Positions 15,990 to 22,889 of a stretch of 34,527 nucleotides of DNA are shown here, piece after piece. The notes under the pieces are model-generated. The model worked only from the letters and a program-made list of their open reading frames with translations, did no database searches and had not been told where the DNA came from. The stretch is from an uncultured Oscillospiraceae bacterium (GTDB taxonomy: Bacteria; Bacillota; Clostridia; Oscillospirales; Oscillospiraceae), in assembly GCA_900756575.1 (NCBI GenBank), contig CAAEKQ010000158.1, positions 1 to 34,527 on the forward strand, read 5' to 3'. Position 1 is the stretch's first letter, and the number at the start of each line of letters is the position of its first letter. The position numbers were made by a program, and so were the translations under genes.

Positions 15990-16018
15990 AGCATACCACG
16001 AAACCCATCGAAAAGCAA
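15990..16018 (-). promoter_or_regulatory. Predicted mgtE promoter with extended -10
   Basis: On the minus strand TTGCTT and TATGCT are 17 bp apart, and TGG precedes the -10 as in extended -10 promoters. Both hexamers are imperfect. Transcription would start near 15983. Confidence 0.45.
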
Positions 16019-16058
16019 GTTTTTGTACCGATTCCAAGGCCCAGCTGTCCCCCGCCTC

Positions 16059-16087
16059 TTTACTCCCCCACCTTCTTCTGTTATACT
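16059..16087 (+). promoter_or_regulatory. Predicted promoter of the small membrane protein gene
   Basis: TTTACT and TATACT are 17 bp apart, about 30 bp ahead of the start codon at 16119. It diverges from the mgtE promoter. Confidence 0.45.
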
Positions 16088-16118
16088 GTTGCTATCTTTA
16101 CCATTGGGAGGGGCGTTT

Positions 16119-16565
16119 ATGCCCAAGCAAAACAATTCATCGGCATACAATCCGCAGCAAGCCAAGGGCCGTCAGCTACTTCGGGGCCTTTTAGTTACCC
16201 TGACAGTCCTCACACTGCTGAACCTGCTGTTTACGGCGTCTCTGGCCGGGCTCATTGGCGGCATTGTGATTTTGATTATGGTCTGGGGCATTCGCAAGGG
16301 CGATTATGGACTGCGGAAAGCGTTAATCGTCTTTCTGCTGCTGTATGCGGTGGTCAATCTGGTTGTTCTGATTCTGTCCGCGCTTTTTTCTTCCACGGCA
16401 CGGGTATTGTCTCTGATTTGGCTGGGGGTTTACAGTCTTTGTCTCGTTGTCTGCGCCCTGCTGCTTCGCCGTCCGGAGATCCGCGCATGGCTGGAGGTGG
16501 CCCCGCAGCCCACGGAAAAGGAAAAGAAGATTCACTTCTTTCACGGTGGCTGGAGAGACCTATAA
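16119..16565 (+). CDS. Small polytopic membrane protein of unknown function
   Basis: A 148-residue protein with a polar, Gln/Asn-rich N-terminus (about 1-20), four hydrophobic segments (roughly 22-38, 40-56, 68-92 and 95-116) and a basic C-terminal tail with KEKKIHFFHGGW. No catalytic motif or family that I recognise is visible. The chosen ATG follows GGGAGGGG; the longer open frame upstream runs through the promoter region. It is a single-gene transcript diverging from mgtE, with a terminator close behind. A hypothetical integral membrane protein is all that can be said. Confidence 0.72.
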   Translation: MPKQNNSSAYNPQQAKGRQLLRGLLVTLTVLTLLNLLFTASLAGLIGGIVILIMVWGIRKGDYGLRKALIVFLLLYAVVNLVVLILSALFSSTARVLSLIWLGVYSLCLVVCALLLRRPEIRAWLEVAPQPTEKEKKIHFFHGGWRDL

Positions 16566-16570
16566 AGAAT

Positions 16571-16608
16571 GCAAAAACGCGGCACTGCTGAAATGATGCA
16601 GTGCCGCG
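16571..16608. terminator. Bidirectional terminator between the membrane protein gene and rnj
   Basis: An 11-bp perfect stem (CGCGGCACTGC / GCAGTGCCGCG) with a 9-nt loop. The minus-strand tail is TTTTTGC, so it is best as a stop for leftward transcripts from rnj, about 180 bp away. The plus-strand tail TCGATTGTT is weaker but it lies directly behind the membrane protein gene. Confidence 0.8.
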
Positions 16609-16627
16609 TCGATTGTTACGCGATTAG

Positions 16628-16787
16628 GGCAATACCGCACAAATCGGCAAGAGAGTCTGGCGAGAGATTTTTCGTCAGAAAAAGGTGGAAAACCACAGGA
16701 ATACTTTGTGTATTTCAAGGTTTTACTAACGCATTTCTGGCGGAAAAGATTCGTCAGAATCCGCAGACGCATTTGCGCGGTGTTGCC
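16628..16787. mobile_element. MITE-like non-coding element, 160 bp
   Basis: The ends are 17-bp inverted repeats (16628-16644 and 16771-16787) matching at 15 of 17 positions, of the form GGCAAyACCGCrCAAAT. Inside are two hairpins of the same design with a GTCA loop, TTTTTC/GAAAAA at 16668-16683 and GATTC/GAATC at 16748-16761. A hairpin GTGG-AAAA-CCAC lies at 16685-16696. TCTGGCG and CGTCAGAA each recur about 80 bp apart, so the element is partly a direct duplication. No protein is encoded. A possible TTA duplication flanks it (16624-16626, with one extra G, and 16788-16790). The right end touches the rnj stop codon. The structure is seen; mobility is inferred. Confidence 0.7.
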
Positions 16788-18446
16788 TTATATCTCCATA
16801 ATCACAGGCAGGATCATGGGATTCCGCTTGGTGTGCTTATAGAGGTAGTTGGACAGCGCCGACTTAATGCTGGCCTTGATGGTGGCCCAGTCGGTGATGT
16901 GCTGACTGACGCAGTCCTCCACAGCCTCGGTGGCGATCTCCTTGAGCTCCTCCATCAGGTCGCCGGACTCCTTCACATAGACAAAGCCGCGGGTGATAAT
17001 ATCGGGGCCGGAGATGATGGAGCCGTCCTCGCTGGACAGGTTGACCACCACGACGATCATGCCGTCCTGGGCCAGATGCTTCCGGTCACGGAGCACCACG
17101 CTGCCCACATCGCCAACGCCCAGACCGTCCACCAGCATTTTACCCGCAGGTACGGTGCCGGTGATCTTGCAGGAATTCCGGGTCAGCTCAATAACCTTGC
17201 CGATGTCGCTGACAATGATGTGCTTGGGATCCATGCCCATCTCCTGGGCCAGGCGGGCATGACGCTTCAGGTGCCGCTGCTCACCGTGAACCGGGATGAA
17301 GAACTTGGGCTTCAGCAGCGCGTGCATGATCTTCAGTTCCTCCTGGCAGGCATGTCCGGACACATGGAGGTCGGCCAGCTTATCGTAGACCACCTCAGCG
17401 CCCTTGCGGTACAGCTCGTTGATGACGGCGGAAATGGTCTTCTCGTTGCCGGGAATGGCCGATGCGGAAATCAGCACCCGATCCCCGGGCCCAATCTCCA
17501 CCTGACGGTGGCCGGAGAATGCCATCCGGTACAGGGCCGACATATTCTCGCCCTGGGAGCCAGTAGTGATGATCACGGTCTTCTCCTTGGGCAGGCTCTT
17601 GGTGGCGTTGATGTCCACCAGGGTGTTCTTGGGCACATCCAGATAGCCCAACTCCATGGAGACCTTCAAAATATTCTCCATGCTCCGTCCCGTAACCGCA
17701 ACCTTTCTGCCGTATTTGGCCGCCACATTCAGTACAGTCTGAATTCGGTCAACATTGGAGGCAAAGGTGGTAACGATAATCCGCTGGTCGCAGCCCTTGA
17801 ACATGCTGTCAAAGGAACGGGACACCTTCCGCTCGGAGGGAGAGAAGCCCTCGCGCTCTACGTTGGTGGAATCGCACAGCAGGGCCAGCACGCCCTTATT
17901 GCCCAGAGTGCCGAACCGTGCCAGGTCGATAATGCTGCCGGAGATGGGGGTGGAATCAATCTTAAAGTCGCCGGTCATGACCACAACGCCCACAGGGGTG
18001 TGAATGGCAAAGGCCACTGCGTCGGCAATGGAATGGTTCACATGGATGAACTCCACCTTAAAGCATCCGGCCTTCACCACCTCGCCCGCCTCATGGGTAA
18101 CAATCTTGGTGGAATCCAGCAGGCCGTGCTCCTCCAGCTTGATCTGGACAAGGCCGGCGGTGAGGCGGGTGGTGTGAACCGGCGCATTCACCTGCTCCAG
18201 CACATAGGGCAGACCGCCGATATGGTCCTCATGGCCGTGGGTCAGGAAAAAGCCCCGGAGCTTCTGCTGATTCTTAATTAGATAGGTTACATCCGGCACC
18301 ACCAGATCAACGCCATACATATCGTCCTCGGGGAAGCCCAGGCCGCAGTCTACTACAATCATGTCTCCGCCGTATTCCAGCACGGTGATGTTCTTGCCGA
18401 TCTCGTTGAGACCGCCCAGGGAAATAATCTTCAGTTTTTCAGCCAA
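16788..18446 (-). CDS. rnj: Ribonuclease J
   Basis: Metallo-beta-lactamase-fold RNase with 5'-3' exo- and endonuclease activity, central to mRNA decay and rRNA maturation in Firmicutes. The 552 residues are typical. The zinc motif HGHEDHIGG is near residue 75, further metal ligands lie in HVNHSIADAV and MTGDFKID, and the beta-CASP region carries TTGSQGENMSAL and PVHGEQRHLKRHA. A C-terminal domain ends KRNPMILPVIMEI. The start codon is TTG: it gives the usual MAEKLKIISLGGLNEIG opening, a stop codon lies two codons upstream in frame, and GGAG precedes it. A long structured leader lies upstream and a MITE-like element begins at the stop codon. Only one RNase J gene is seen here. Confidence 0.96.
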   Translation of the reverse strand: MAEKLKIISLGGLNEIGKNITVLEYGGDMIVVDCGLGFPEDDMYGVDLVVPDVTYLIKNQQKLRGFFLTHGHEDHIGGLPYVLEQVNAPVHTTRLTAGLVQIKLEEHGLLDSTKIVTHEAGEVVKAGCFKVEFIHVNHSIADAVAFAIHTPVGVVVMTGDFKIDSTPISGSIIDLARFGTLGNKGVLALLCDSTNVEREGFSPSERKVSRSFDSMFKGCDQRIIVTTFASNVDRIQTVLNVAAKYGRKVAVTGRSMENILKVSMELGYLDVPKNTLVDINATKSLPKEKTVIITTGSQGENMSALYRMAFSGHRQVEIGPGDRVLISASAIPGNEKTISAVINELYRKGAEVVYDKLADLHVSGHACQEELKIMHALLKPKFFIPVHGEQRHLKRHARLAQEMGMDPKHIIVSDIGKVIELTRNSCKITGTVPAGKMLVDGLGVGDVGSVVLRDRKHLAQDGMIVVVVNLSSEDGSIISGPDIITRGFVYVKESGDLMEELKEIATEAVEDCVSQHITDWATIKASIKSALSNYLYKHTKRNPMILPVIMEI

Positions 18447-18742
18447 AATTTATCACTACTCCATTTCGTTCGCCTTCGGCGGCTGTGCCGAAGTGCGCAT
18501 CAGGTTTACGTAATATGCCAAAATGGCAACACGAATCGGGAGCATCCCATTAAGGACGCTCGAATTTGCTTATGAACAGGAACGTGGGCAATCGGAGGTA
18601 CCTCCCGGCGGCTGACCCTGTACCGTCAGCTTGACCCTTGAAGGGAACGTCCGGCTGCCCGGATATATGAAATATTGTACTTCCGTACATAATGCACATA
18701 GCAAAGATCCTCCCGGATCATCCATTCCGGCGGATCAGTTTA
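18447..18742 (-). ncRNA. Long structured leader of rnj, unassigned RNA
   Basis: Almost 300 nt between an extended -10 promoter and the rnj TTG hold many hairpins and no protein. In transcript order: GATCC-GGGA-GGATC, GTAC-GGAA-GTAC, a domain closed by GGGCA/TGCCC plus CGG/CCG with a 2x2 internal loop, an internal GCTGAC-8-GTCAGC stem, GAGCGTCC/GGATGCTC, TGCCA-TTT-TGGCA, and CTTCGGC-6-GCCGAAG just before the ribosome-binding site. CCGGGAGG occurs twice. I tested by eye for 6S RNA, SRP RNA, tmRNA, RNase P RNA, T-box, TPP and cobalamin elements and found no match. It may be a regulatory leader, perhaps an RNase J autoregulation site, or a separate small RNA. Confidence 0.45.
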
Positions 18743-18748
18743 CGGTTT

Positions 18749-18757
18749 ATTATATCA
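18749..18757 (-). promoter_or_regulatory. Extended -10 promoter for the rnj transcript
   Basis: On the minus strand the sequence reads TGATATAAT, a perfect -10 with the TGn extension. No good -35 is present at 17-18 bp, as is common for extended -10 promoters. Confidence 0.55.
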
Positions 18758-18813
18758 CAATTCGCTCCAAAAGTATACATGAATTTTCACCCCGATTGTT
18801 CTCCGTCCCAAAT

Positions 18814-18844
18814 CCTTCGCTTTCCCGTAAAAATGTAGCGAAGG
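18814..18844. repeat. Inverted repeat between the rnj and gdpP promoters
   Basis: A perfect 8-bp inverted repeat, CCTTCGCT and AGCGAAGG, separated by 15 bp, ends 12 bp before the gdpP -35 element. It could be an operator. It is not followed by a T-run. Confidence 0.45.
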
Positions 18845-18856
18845 CACCGGATTCCC

Positions 18857-18886
18857 TTGCGTTTCCATGCGGATTTATGATATAAT
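18857..18886 (+). promoter_or_regulatory. Promoter of the gdpP-rplI-dnaB-tilS-hpt-ftsH run
   Basis: TTGCGT and a perfect TATAAT are 18 bp apart, with TGA before the -10 (extended -10). The leader to the gdpP start would be about 48 nt. The same TGATATAAT core drives rnj in the opposite direction. Confidence 0.72.
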
Positions 18887-18940
18887 GTCTAAATCGTAGG
18901 CTGGGTATTTTGTCCTGCCGGCGAAAGGAGCTGATGCAGC

Positions 18941-20929
18941 TTGAATAAGAAACTATCCCGACTGTTTTCCACCAATCTCACGGTGTATTTTACCGTGATG
19001 GTGCTGTTCTGCCTGGTGTCCTGGTTTCGGCAGAATTTTGTACTGGCCGTAGTGGAAAGCATCGTGACTGTCGGACTGTTTATATACTATAAAATTCGCT
19101 CTGCCCGGCGGAAAAAGGACATTGCCCAGTATTTGCAGGACGCCAGCATCTCTGTGGACTCGGTTTCCAACGAGGAAATGAGCATCCCGGTTCCGGCGTT
19201 GATCCTCAATATGTCCGACCAGGAGATCATGTGGTGCAACGACGCATTTATGCAGCTGGCCGGTGCCTCCGAGAGTCTGTTTGAGGTCAGCTTGGTGGAG
19301 ATCTTCCCCGACCTCTCCACCGATTGGCTCACCGAGGGCAAATCCGAATGCCCGGAGGAGGCCGTCCGGGATGACTGCCGCTATCGGGTTTACGGTGACT
19401 TTATCCGCTCTCAGGACGATTCCGGCGGATATCTGGCCGCCATGCTCTATTTCATCGACGTCACCGAGCTACTCAATGTCCGGGACGAATATGAGCTGAG
19501 CCGTCCGGTGGTCAGCATCATTCTGGTTGACAACTATGATGAGCTTACCTCCAACCTGCCGGACAAGTCCATCTCCAATCTCTCCGCACAGCTGGACGAC
19601 GCCATCACCGGCTGGGCCGCAGATTCTACCGGCATTCTCCGCCGGCTGGAGCGCAACCGCTACCTGTTCCTGTTCGAGCAGCGGGAGCTTCCCCACTATA
19701 TCGACACGAAATTCTCCATTCTCGACACCGTTCGGAACATCACCAACGATTTTGGCACCCCCGCAACCCTGAGCATCGGCATCGGAAAAGACGGCGCCAA
19801 TCTCCAGGAAAGCTATGACTTTGCATCCTTGTGCATCGAGATGTCCCTGAGCCGCGGCGGCGATCAGGCAGTGGTGAAGGATCGTTACAACTTCTCCTTC
19901 TACGGCGGCAAGGCAAAAGAAGCCGAGCGCCGCACCAAGGTTAAGTCCCGGGTTATGGCCGGTGCCTTGCAGGAGCTGATGACCCAGTCCTCCAACGTGC
20001 TGATTATGGGCCATAAAAACGCCGATATCGACGCAGTGGGCGCTGCGGTGGGCGTGATGTGCCTGTGCCGGAAATTTGAATGCCCGGCGAAAATCGTCAT
20101 TGATTTGCAGCACAACGCCTCAAAAGCCCTGCTGCAAAAGCTCCAGGCCGTGCCCCAGTATCAGGACTGCTTCATCGCTCCCGAGGATGCGCTGGTGGAG
20201 CTGGACGAGGATTCCCTGCTGGTGGTGGTGGATACCAACCGCCCGGATCAGGTGGAATCCAAAGAGCTGCTTTCCTCTGCGGGCCGTGTGGCCGTCATTG
20301 ACCATCACCGCCGCGCCGCCGACTATATCGAGGGCGCACTGCTGAACTTCCACGAGCCCTATGCCTCCTCCGCCTGTGAGCTGGTGACCGAGCTGGTGCA
20401 GTATCTCACTGATCGGGAGGATGTGCTCCCCGTGGAAACCCTGTCGCTGCTGGCCGGTATTGTGCTGGATACAAAGAACTTCTCCGTCCGCACCGGTGCT
20501 CGTACCTTTGAGGCGGCGGCCTGGCTCCGGAAAAACGGTGCCGATACCGTGGCCGTGAAGCTGCTGTTCCAGAACGACCTCCATGCCACCCTGGACCGCT
20601 ATCAAATCATTCAGCACGCCGAGCTGTATCGGGGCAACATCGCCCTGTGCTGCCTGGATTATACTTCGGATCGTATCATTGCCGCCCAGGCTGCCGATGA
20701 GCTGCTCAATATCTCCGGCATTGAAGCGTCCTTTGTATTCTATCCCGACGGGGATCGTGTGATCTGCTCGGCCCGCTCCATCGGTGAGGCCAACGTGCAG
20801 ATGATTCTGGAGCCTTTGGGCGGCGGCGGCAACCAGGCCACCGCAGGCGCGCAGATTCCCGGCATGACACCGGAGCAGGTGCGCGACGCCCTCAAGCAAT
20901 CCATTGACCAGTTTTTCAGCGATACGTAA
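18941..20929 (+). CDS. gdpP: Cyclic-di-AMP phosphodiesterase GdpP (DHH family)
   Basis: Membrane-bound enzyme hydrolysing c-di-AMP. The 662 residues show two N-terminal membrane helices (about 13-50), a PAS-like domain (about 65-165), a degenerate GGDEF domain (about 175-305, with SLSRGGDQAVVK), a DHH domain and a DHHA1 domain. Catalytic motifs are intact: MGHKNADIDAVGAAVG near 355, VVVDTNRPDQ, the DHH motif in VIDHHRR near 452, and GGGGNQATAGAQ near 627. The start is TTG, ten bases after AAAGGAG; the ATG seven bases earlier hits a stop after four codons. rplI and dnaB follow, the conserved Firmicutes order, which confirms GdpP over other DHH proteins. Confidence 0.95.
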   Translation: MNKKLSRLFSTNLTVYFTVMVLFCLVSWFRQNFVLAVVESIVTVGLFIYYKIRSARRKKDIAQYLQDASISVDSVSNEEMSIPVPALILNMSDQEIMWCNDAFMQLAGASESLFEVSLVEIFPDLSTDWLTEGKSECPEEAVRDDCRYRVYGDFIRSQDDSGGYLAAMLYFIDVTELLNVRDEYELSRPVVSIILVDNYDELTSNLPDKSISNLSAQLDDAITGWAADSTGILRRLERNRYLFLFEQRELPHYIDTKFSILDTVRNITNDFGTPATLSIGIGKDGANLQESYDFASLCIEMSLSRGGDQAVVKDRYNFSFYGGKAKEAERRTKVKSRVMAGALQELMTQSSNVLIMGHKNADIDAVGAAVGVMCLCRKFECPAKIVIDLQHNASKALLQKLQAVPQYQDCFIAPEDALVELDEDSLLVVVDTNRPDQVESKELLSSAGRVAVIDHHRRAADYIEGALLNFHEPYASSACELVTELVQYLTDREDVLPVETLSLLAGIVLDTKNFSVRTGARTFEAAAWLRKNGADTVAVKLLFQNDLHATLDRYQIIQHAELYRGNIALCCLDYTSDRIIAAQAADELLNISGIEASFVFYPDGDRVICSARSIGEANVQMILEPLGGGGNQATAGAQIPGMTPEQVRDALKQSIDQFFSDT

Positions 20930-21007
20930 CGATCCAATTGCTGCGTGCGCTTCCATATCAGGCGTTTCCATTTTGTGAAACCGTCTACCATTGAAAGGAG
21001 TATTCTC

Positions 21008-21454
21008 ATGAAAGTGATCTTATTACAGGACATCCGCGGCAAGGGCAAAAAGGGCCAGATGATCGAAGCGTCCGACGGTTATGCCCGGAACTTCCTGCTG
21101 CCCCGGAAGATGGCCATCGAAGCCACCGCCGACAACGTCAACACCATGAAGATGAACGACAAGGCAAAGGCAGAGCAGGCCGCCCGGGAAAAGGCTCAGG
21201 CCCAGGAGATTGCCGAAAAGCTCAAGAACATCACCGTGGAGATCAAGGCAAAGTCCGGCAACGGCGGCCGTCTGTTCGGCTCCATCACCTCTCAGGAGGT
21301 TTCCGACGCGCTGAAAAAGCAGGCCGGTATCTCCGTGGACAAGAAGAAGATCGTCCAGGATGAGCCCATCAAGTCCTTTGGCGATTTCAGTCTCAAGGCT
21401 AAGCTGGGCTACGAAATTGTAGCCACCATTTCCGTTCATGTGAGCGAAGGCTAA
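21008..21454 (+). CDS. rplI: 50S ribosomal protein L9
   Basis: L9 binds 23S rRNA domain V and spans out of the large subunit. The 148 residues match the family exactly: N-terminal RNA-binding domain MKVILLQDIRGKGKKGQMIE with the signature DGYARNFLLPRKMA, a long charged connecting helix (about 45-75) and a C-terminal domain with GGRLFGSITSQEV. The ATG follows GAAAGGAG. It lies 78 bp after gdpP; a small hairpin (GTTTC-8-GAAAC) sits in that gap. Confidence 0.97.
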   Translation: MKVILLQDIRGKGKKGQMIEASDGYARNFLLPRKMAIEATADNVNTMKMNDKAKAEQAAREKAQAQEIAEKLKNITVEIKAKSGNGGRLFGSITSQEVSDALKKQAGISVDKKKIVQDEPIKSFGDFSLKAKLGYEIVATISVHVSEG

Positions 21455-21480
21455 GCTCGCCCTTTGAACGCAGTATATTA

Positions 21481-21525
21481 CGGCAGCGGCGCACAATCAT
21501 CCGCAACTACTGTGCGGCGCTGCCG
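21481..21525 (+). other. Long hairpin between rplI and dnaB
   Basis: A 15-bp stem with one G-G mismatch (CGGCAGCG-G-CGCACA paired with TGTGCGGCGCTGCCG) and a 15-nt loop lies 20 bp before the dnaB ribosome-binding site. The tail CTATTTCGCC has few Ts, so termination would be partial at best. It may set the ratio between abundant L9 and scarce DnaB, or be a processing site; both are inference. Confidence 0.5.
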
Positions 21526-21551
21526 CTATTTCGCCCAGGAGGTGATGAACC

Positions 21552-22889
21552 ATGGATGAACTGCTGACCCGTCAAATGCCCCACTCTCTGGAGGCAGAGC
21601 AGGCCGTCATCGGCTCCATGCTCATCGACCCCAGCTGTATCGCGGATATGCTGGAGCTGGTAAGACCCGACGACTTCTACCTACAACAGAATAAGGATAT
21701 CTTCACCACCATCTACACCATGTTCAACTACTCCGCTGACATTGACCCGGTTACGGTCATGGATCAGATGAAGCAGGCCGGTGTATATGACGAGGAGAAA
21801 ACCCGGGATTACCTGCTGCAAATCCTGGATGTTACCCCCACCGCCGCCAACGCCAAGCAGTACGCGCAGATTGTGGCGGACAAATCCCTGCTCCGCCAGA
21901 TCGCCCAGGCCGCCAAGGACATCACCGAGATCGTCTCTGAGGAAGTGGGCACCGCCCAGAGCATTATGGACGCTGCCGAGCAAAAGATCTACGCCATCCG
22001 AAACGGCCGAAGCAATCAGGACCTGGAGCACATCGGCACCATTCTTCTGAACGTTTACGACCAACTGGCAGAGCGGGCCCGGTCCGACAGCGCCATCCCC
22101 GGCCTGTCCACAGGGCTTCGGGATCTGGATGCCAAAATCAACGGTCTGAACAAGTCTGACCTACTGCTGATTGCCGCCCGTCCCGGTATGGGCAAAACCT
22201 CCATTGCACTAAATATTGCCCTGGCCGTGGCCAAGCAAACCGACAAGGCCGTGGTCATGTTCTCTTTGGAAATGAGTAAGGAGCAGCTTGCCTCCCGTCT
22301 TCTGTCCAATGAGAGCTTTGTGGACAGCCAGCTGCTGCTCACTGGTAAGCTCTCCGAGGAGGAATGGGGCAAGCTGGGTACCGCCGCCTCGGCCCTGAGC
22401 CAGACGGACATCCGGGTGGACGATAACCCCTCCATCACCGTCACCGAAATGAACGCAAAATGCCGCCGCATCGACAATCTGGGGCTGGTCATCATCGACT
22501 ACCTACAGCTCATGACCTCCGCCACCGGCAAGGTCAACGACAACCGTGTTACCGCTGTGGGCGAGATTTCCCGTGCCCTGAAAATCATGGCCAAGGAGCT
22601 GAATGTTCCGGTCATCTGCCTGAGCCAGCTGAGCCGCGCCAACGAAAGCCGCGCCGATAAGCGCCCCATGCTTTCCGACCTCCGTGAATCCGGTTCTATC
22701 GAGCAGGACGCCGACGAGGTTCTGTTTCTCTATCGGGACGACTATTATAATCCAGATACCGAAGAAAAGAACGTGGCCGAGTGCATCGTGGCAAAGAACC
22801 GCCACGGCGAAACCGGCACCGTAAAGCTCCAGTGGCTGCCCCAGTACACCACCTTCTCAGATCGGGAGTGGAAGCACAGTGAACCGTAA
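21552..22889 (+). CDS. dnaB: Replicative DNA helicase DnaB
   Basis: Hexameric 5'-3' helicase at the replication fork (named DnaC in Bacillus). The 445 residues show the N-terminal DnaB domain (about 5-105, PHSLEAEQAVIGSMLIDPS), the linker helix and a RecA-like motor domain with Walker A AARPGMGKTSIAL, Walker B LGLVIIDYLQLM and SDLRESGSIEQDADEVLFLYR. No intein interrupts it. The ATG follows AGGAGGTGAT, a full-strength ribosome-binding site. Its end overlaps the tilS start by 11 bp. Confidence 0.97.
   Translation: MDELLTRQMPHSLEAEQAVIGSMLIDPSCIADMLELVRPDDFYLQQNKDIFTTIYTMFNYSADIDPVTVMDQMKQAGVYDEEKTRDYLLQILDVTPTAANAKQYAQIVADKSLLRQIAQAAKDITEIVSEEVGTAQSIMDAAEQKIYAIRNGRSNQDLEHIGTILLNVYDQLAERARSDSAIPGLSTGLRDLDAKINGLNKSDLLLIAARPGMGKTSIALNIALAVAKQTDKAVVMFSLEMSKEQLASRLLSNESFVDSQLLLTGKLSEEEWGKLGTAASALSQTDIRVDDNPSITVTEMNAKCRRIDNLGLVIIDYLQLMTSATGKVNDNRVTAVGEISRALKIMAKELNVPVICLSQLSRANESRADKRPMLSDLRESGSIEQDADEVLFLYRDDYYNPDTEEKNVAECIVAKNRHGETGTVKLQWLPQYTTFSDREWKHSEP

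Noticed and set aside
18447..18742. 6S RNA, SRP RNA, tmRNA, RNase P RNA, T-box, TPP or cobalamin element in the rnj leader
   Set aside because: None of the conserved blocks of these RNAs could be found on either strand by eye; kept as unassigned.
18631..18885. An 84-codon frame between rnj and gdpP
   Set aside because: It crosses the two divergent promoters, has no ribosome-binding site and no recognisable protein features.
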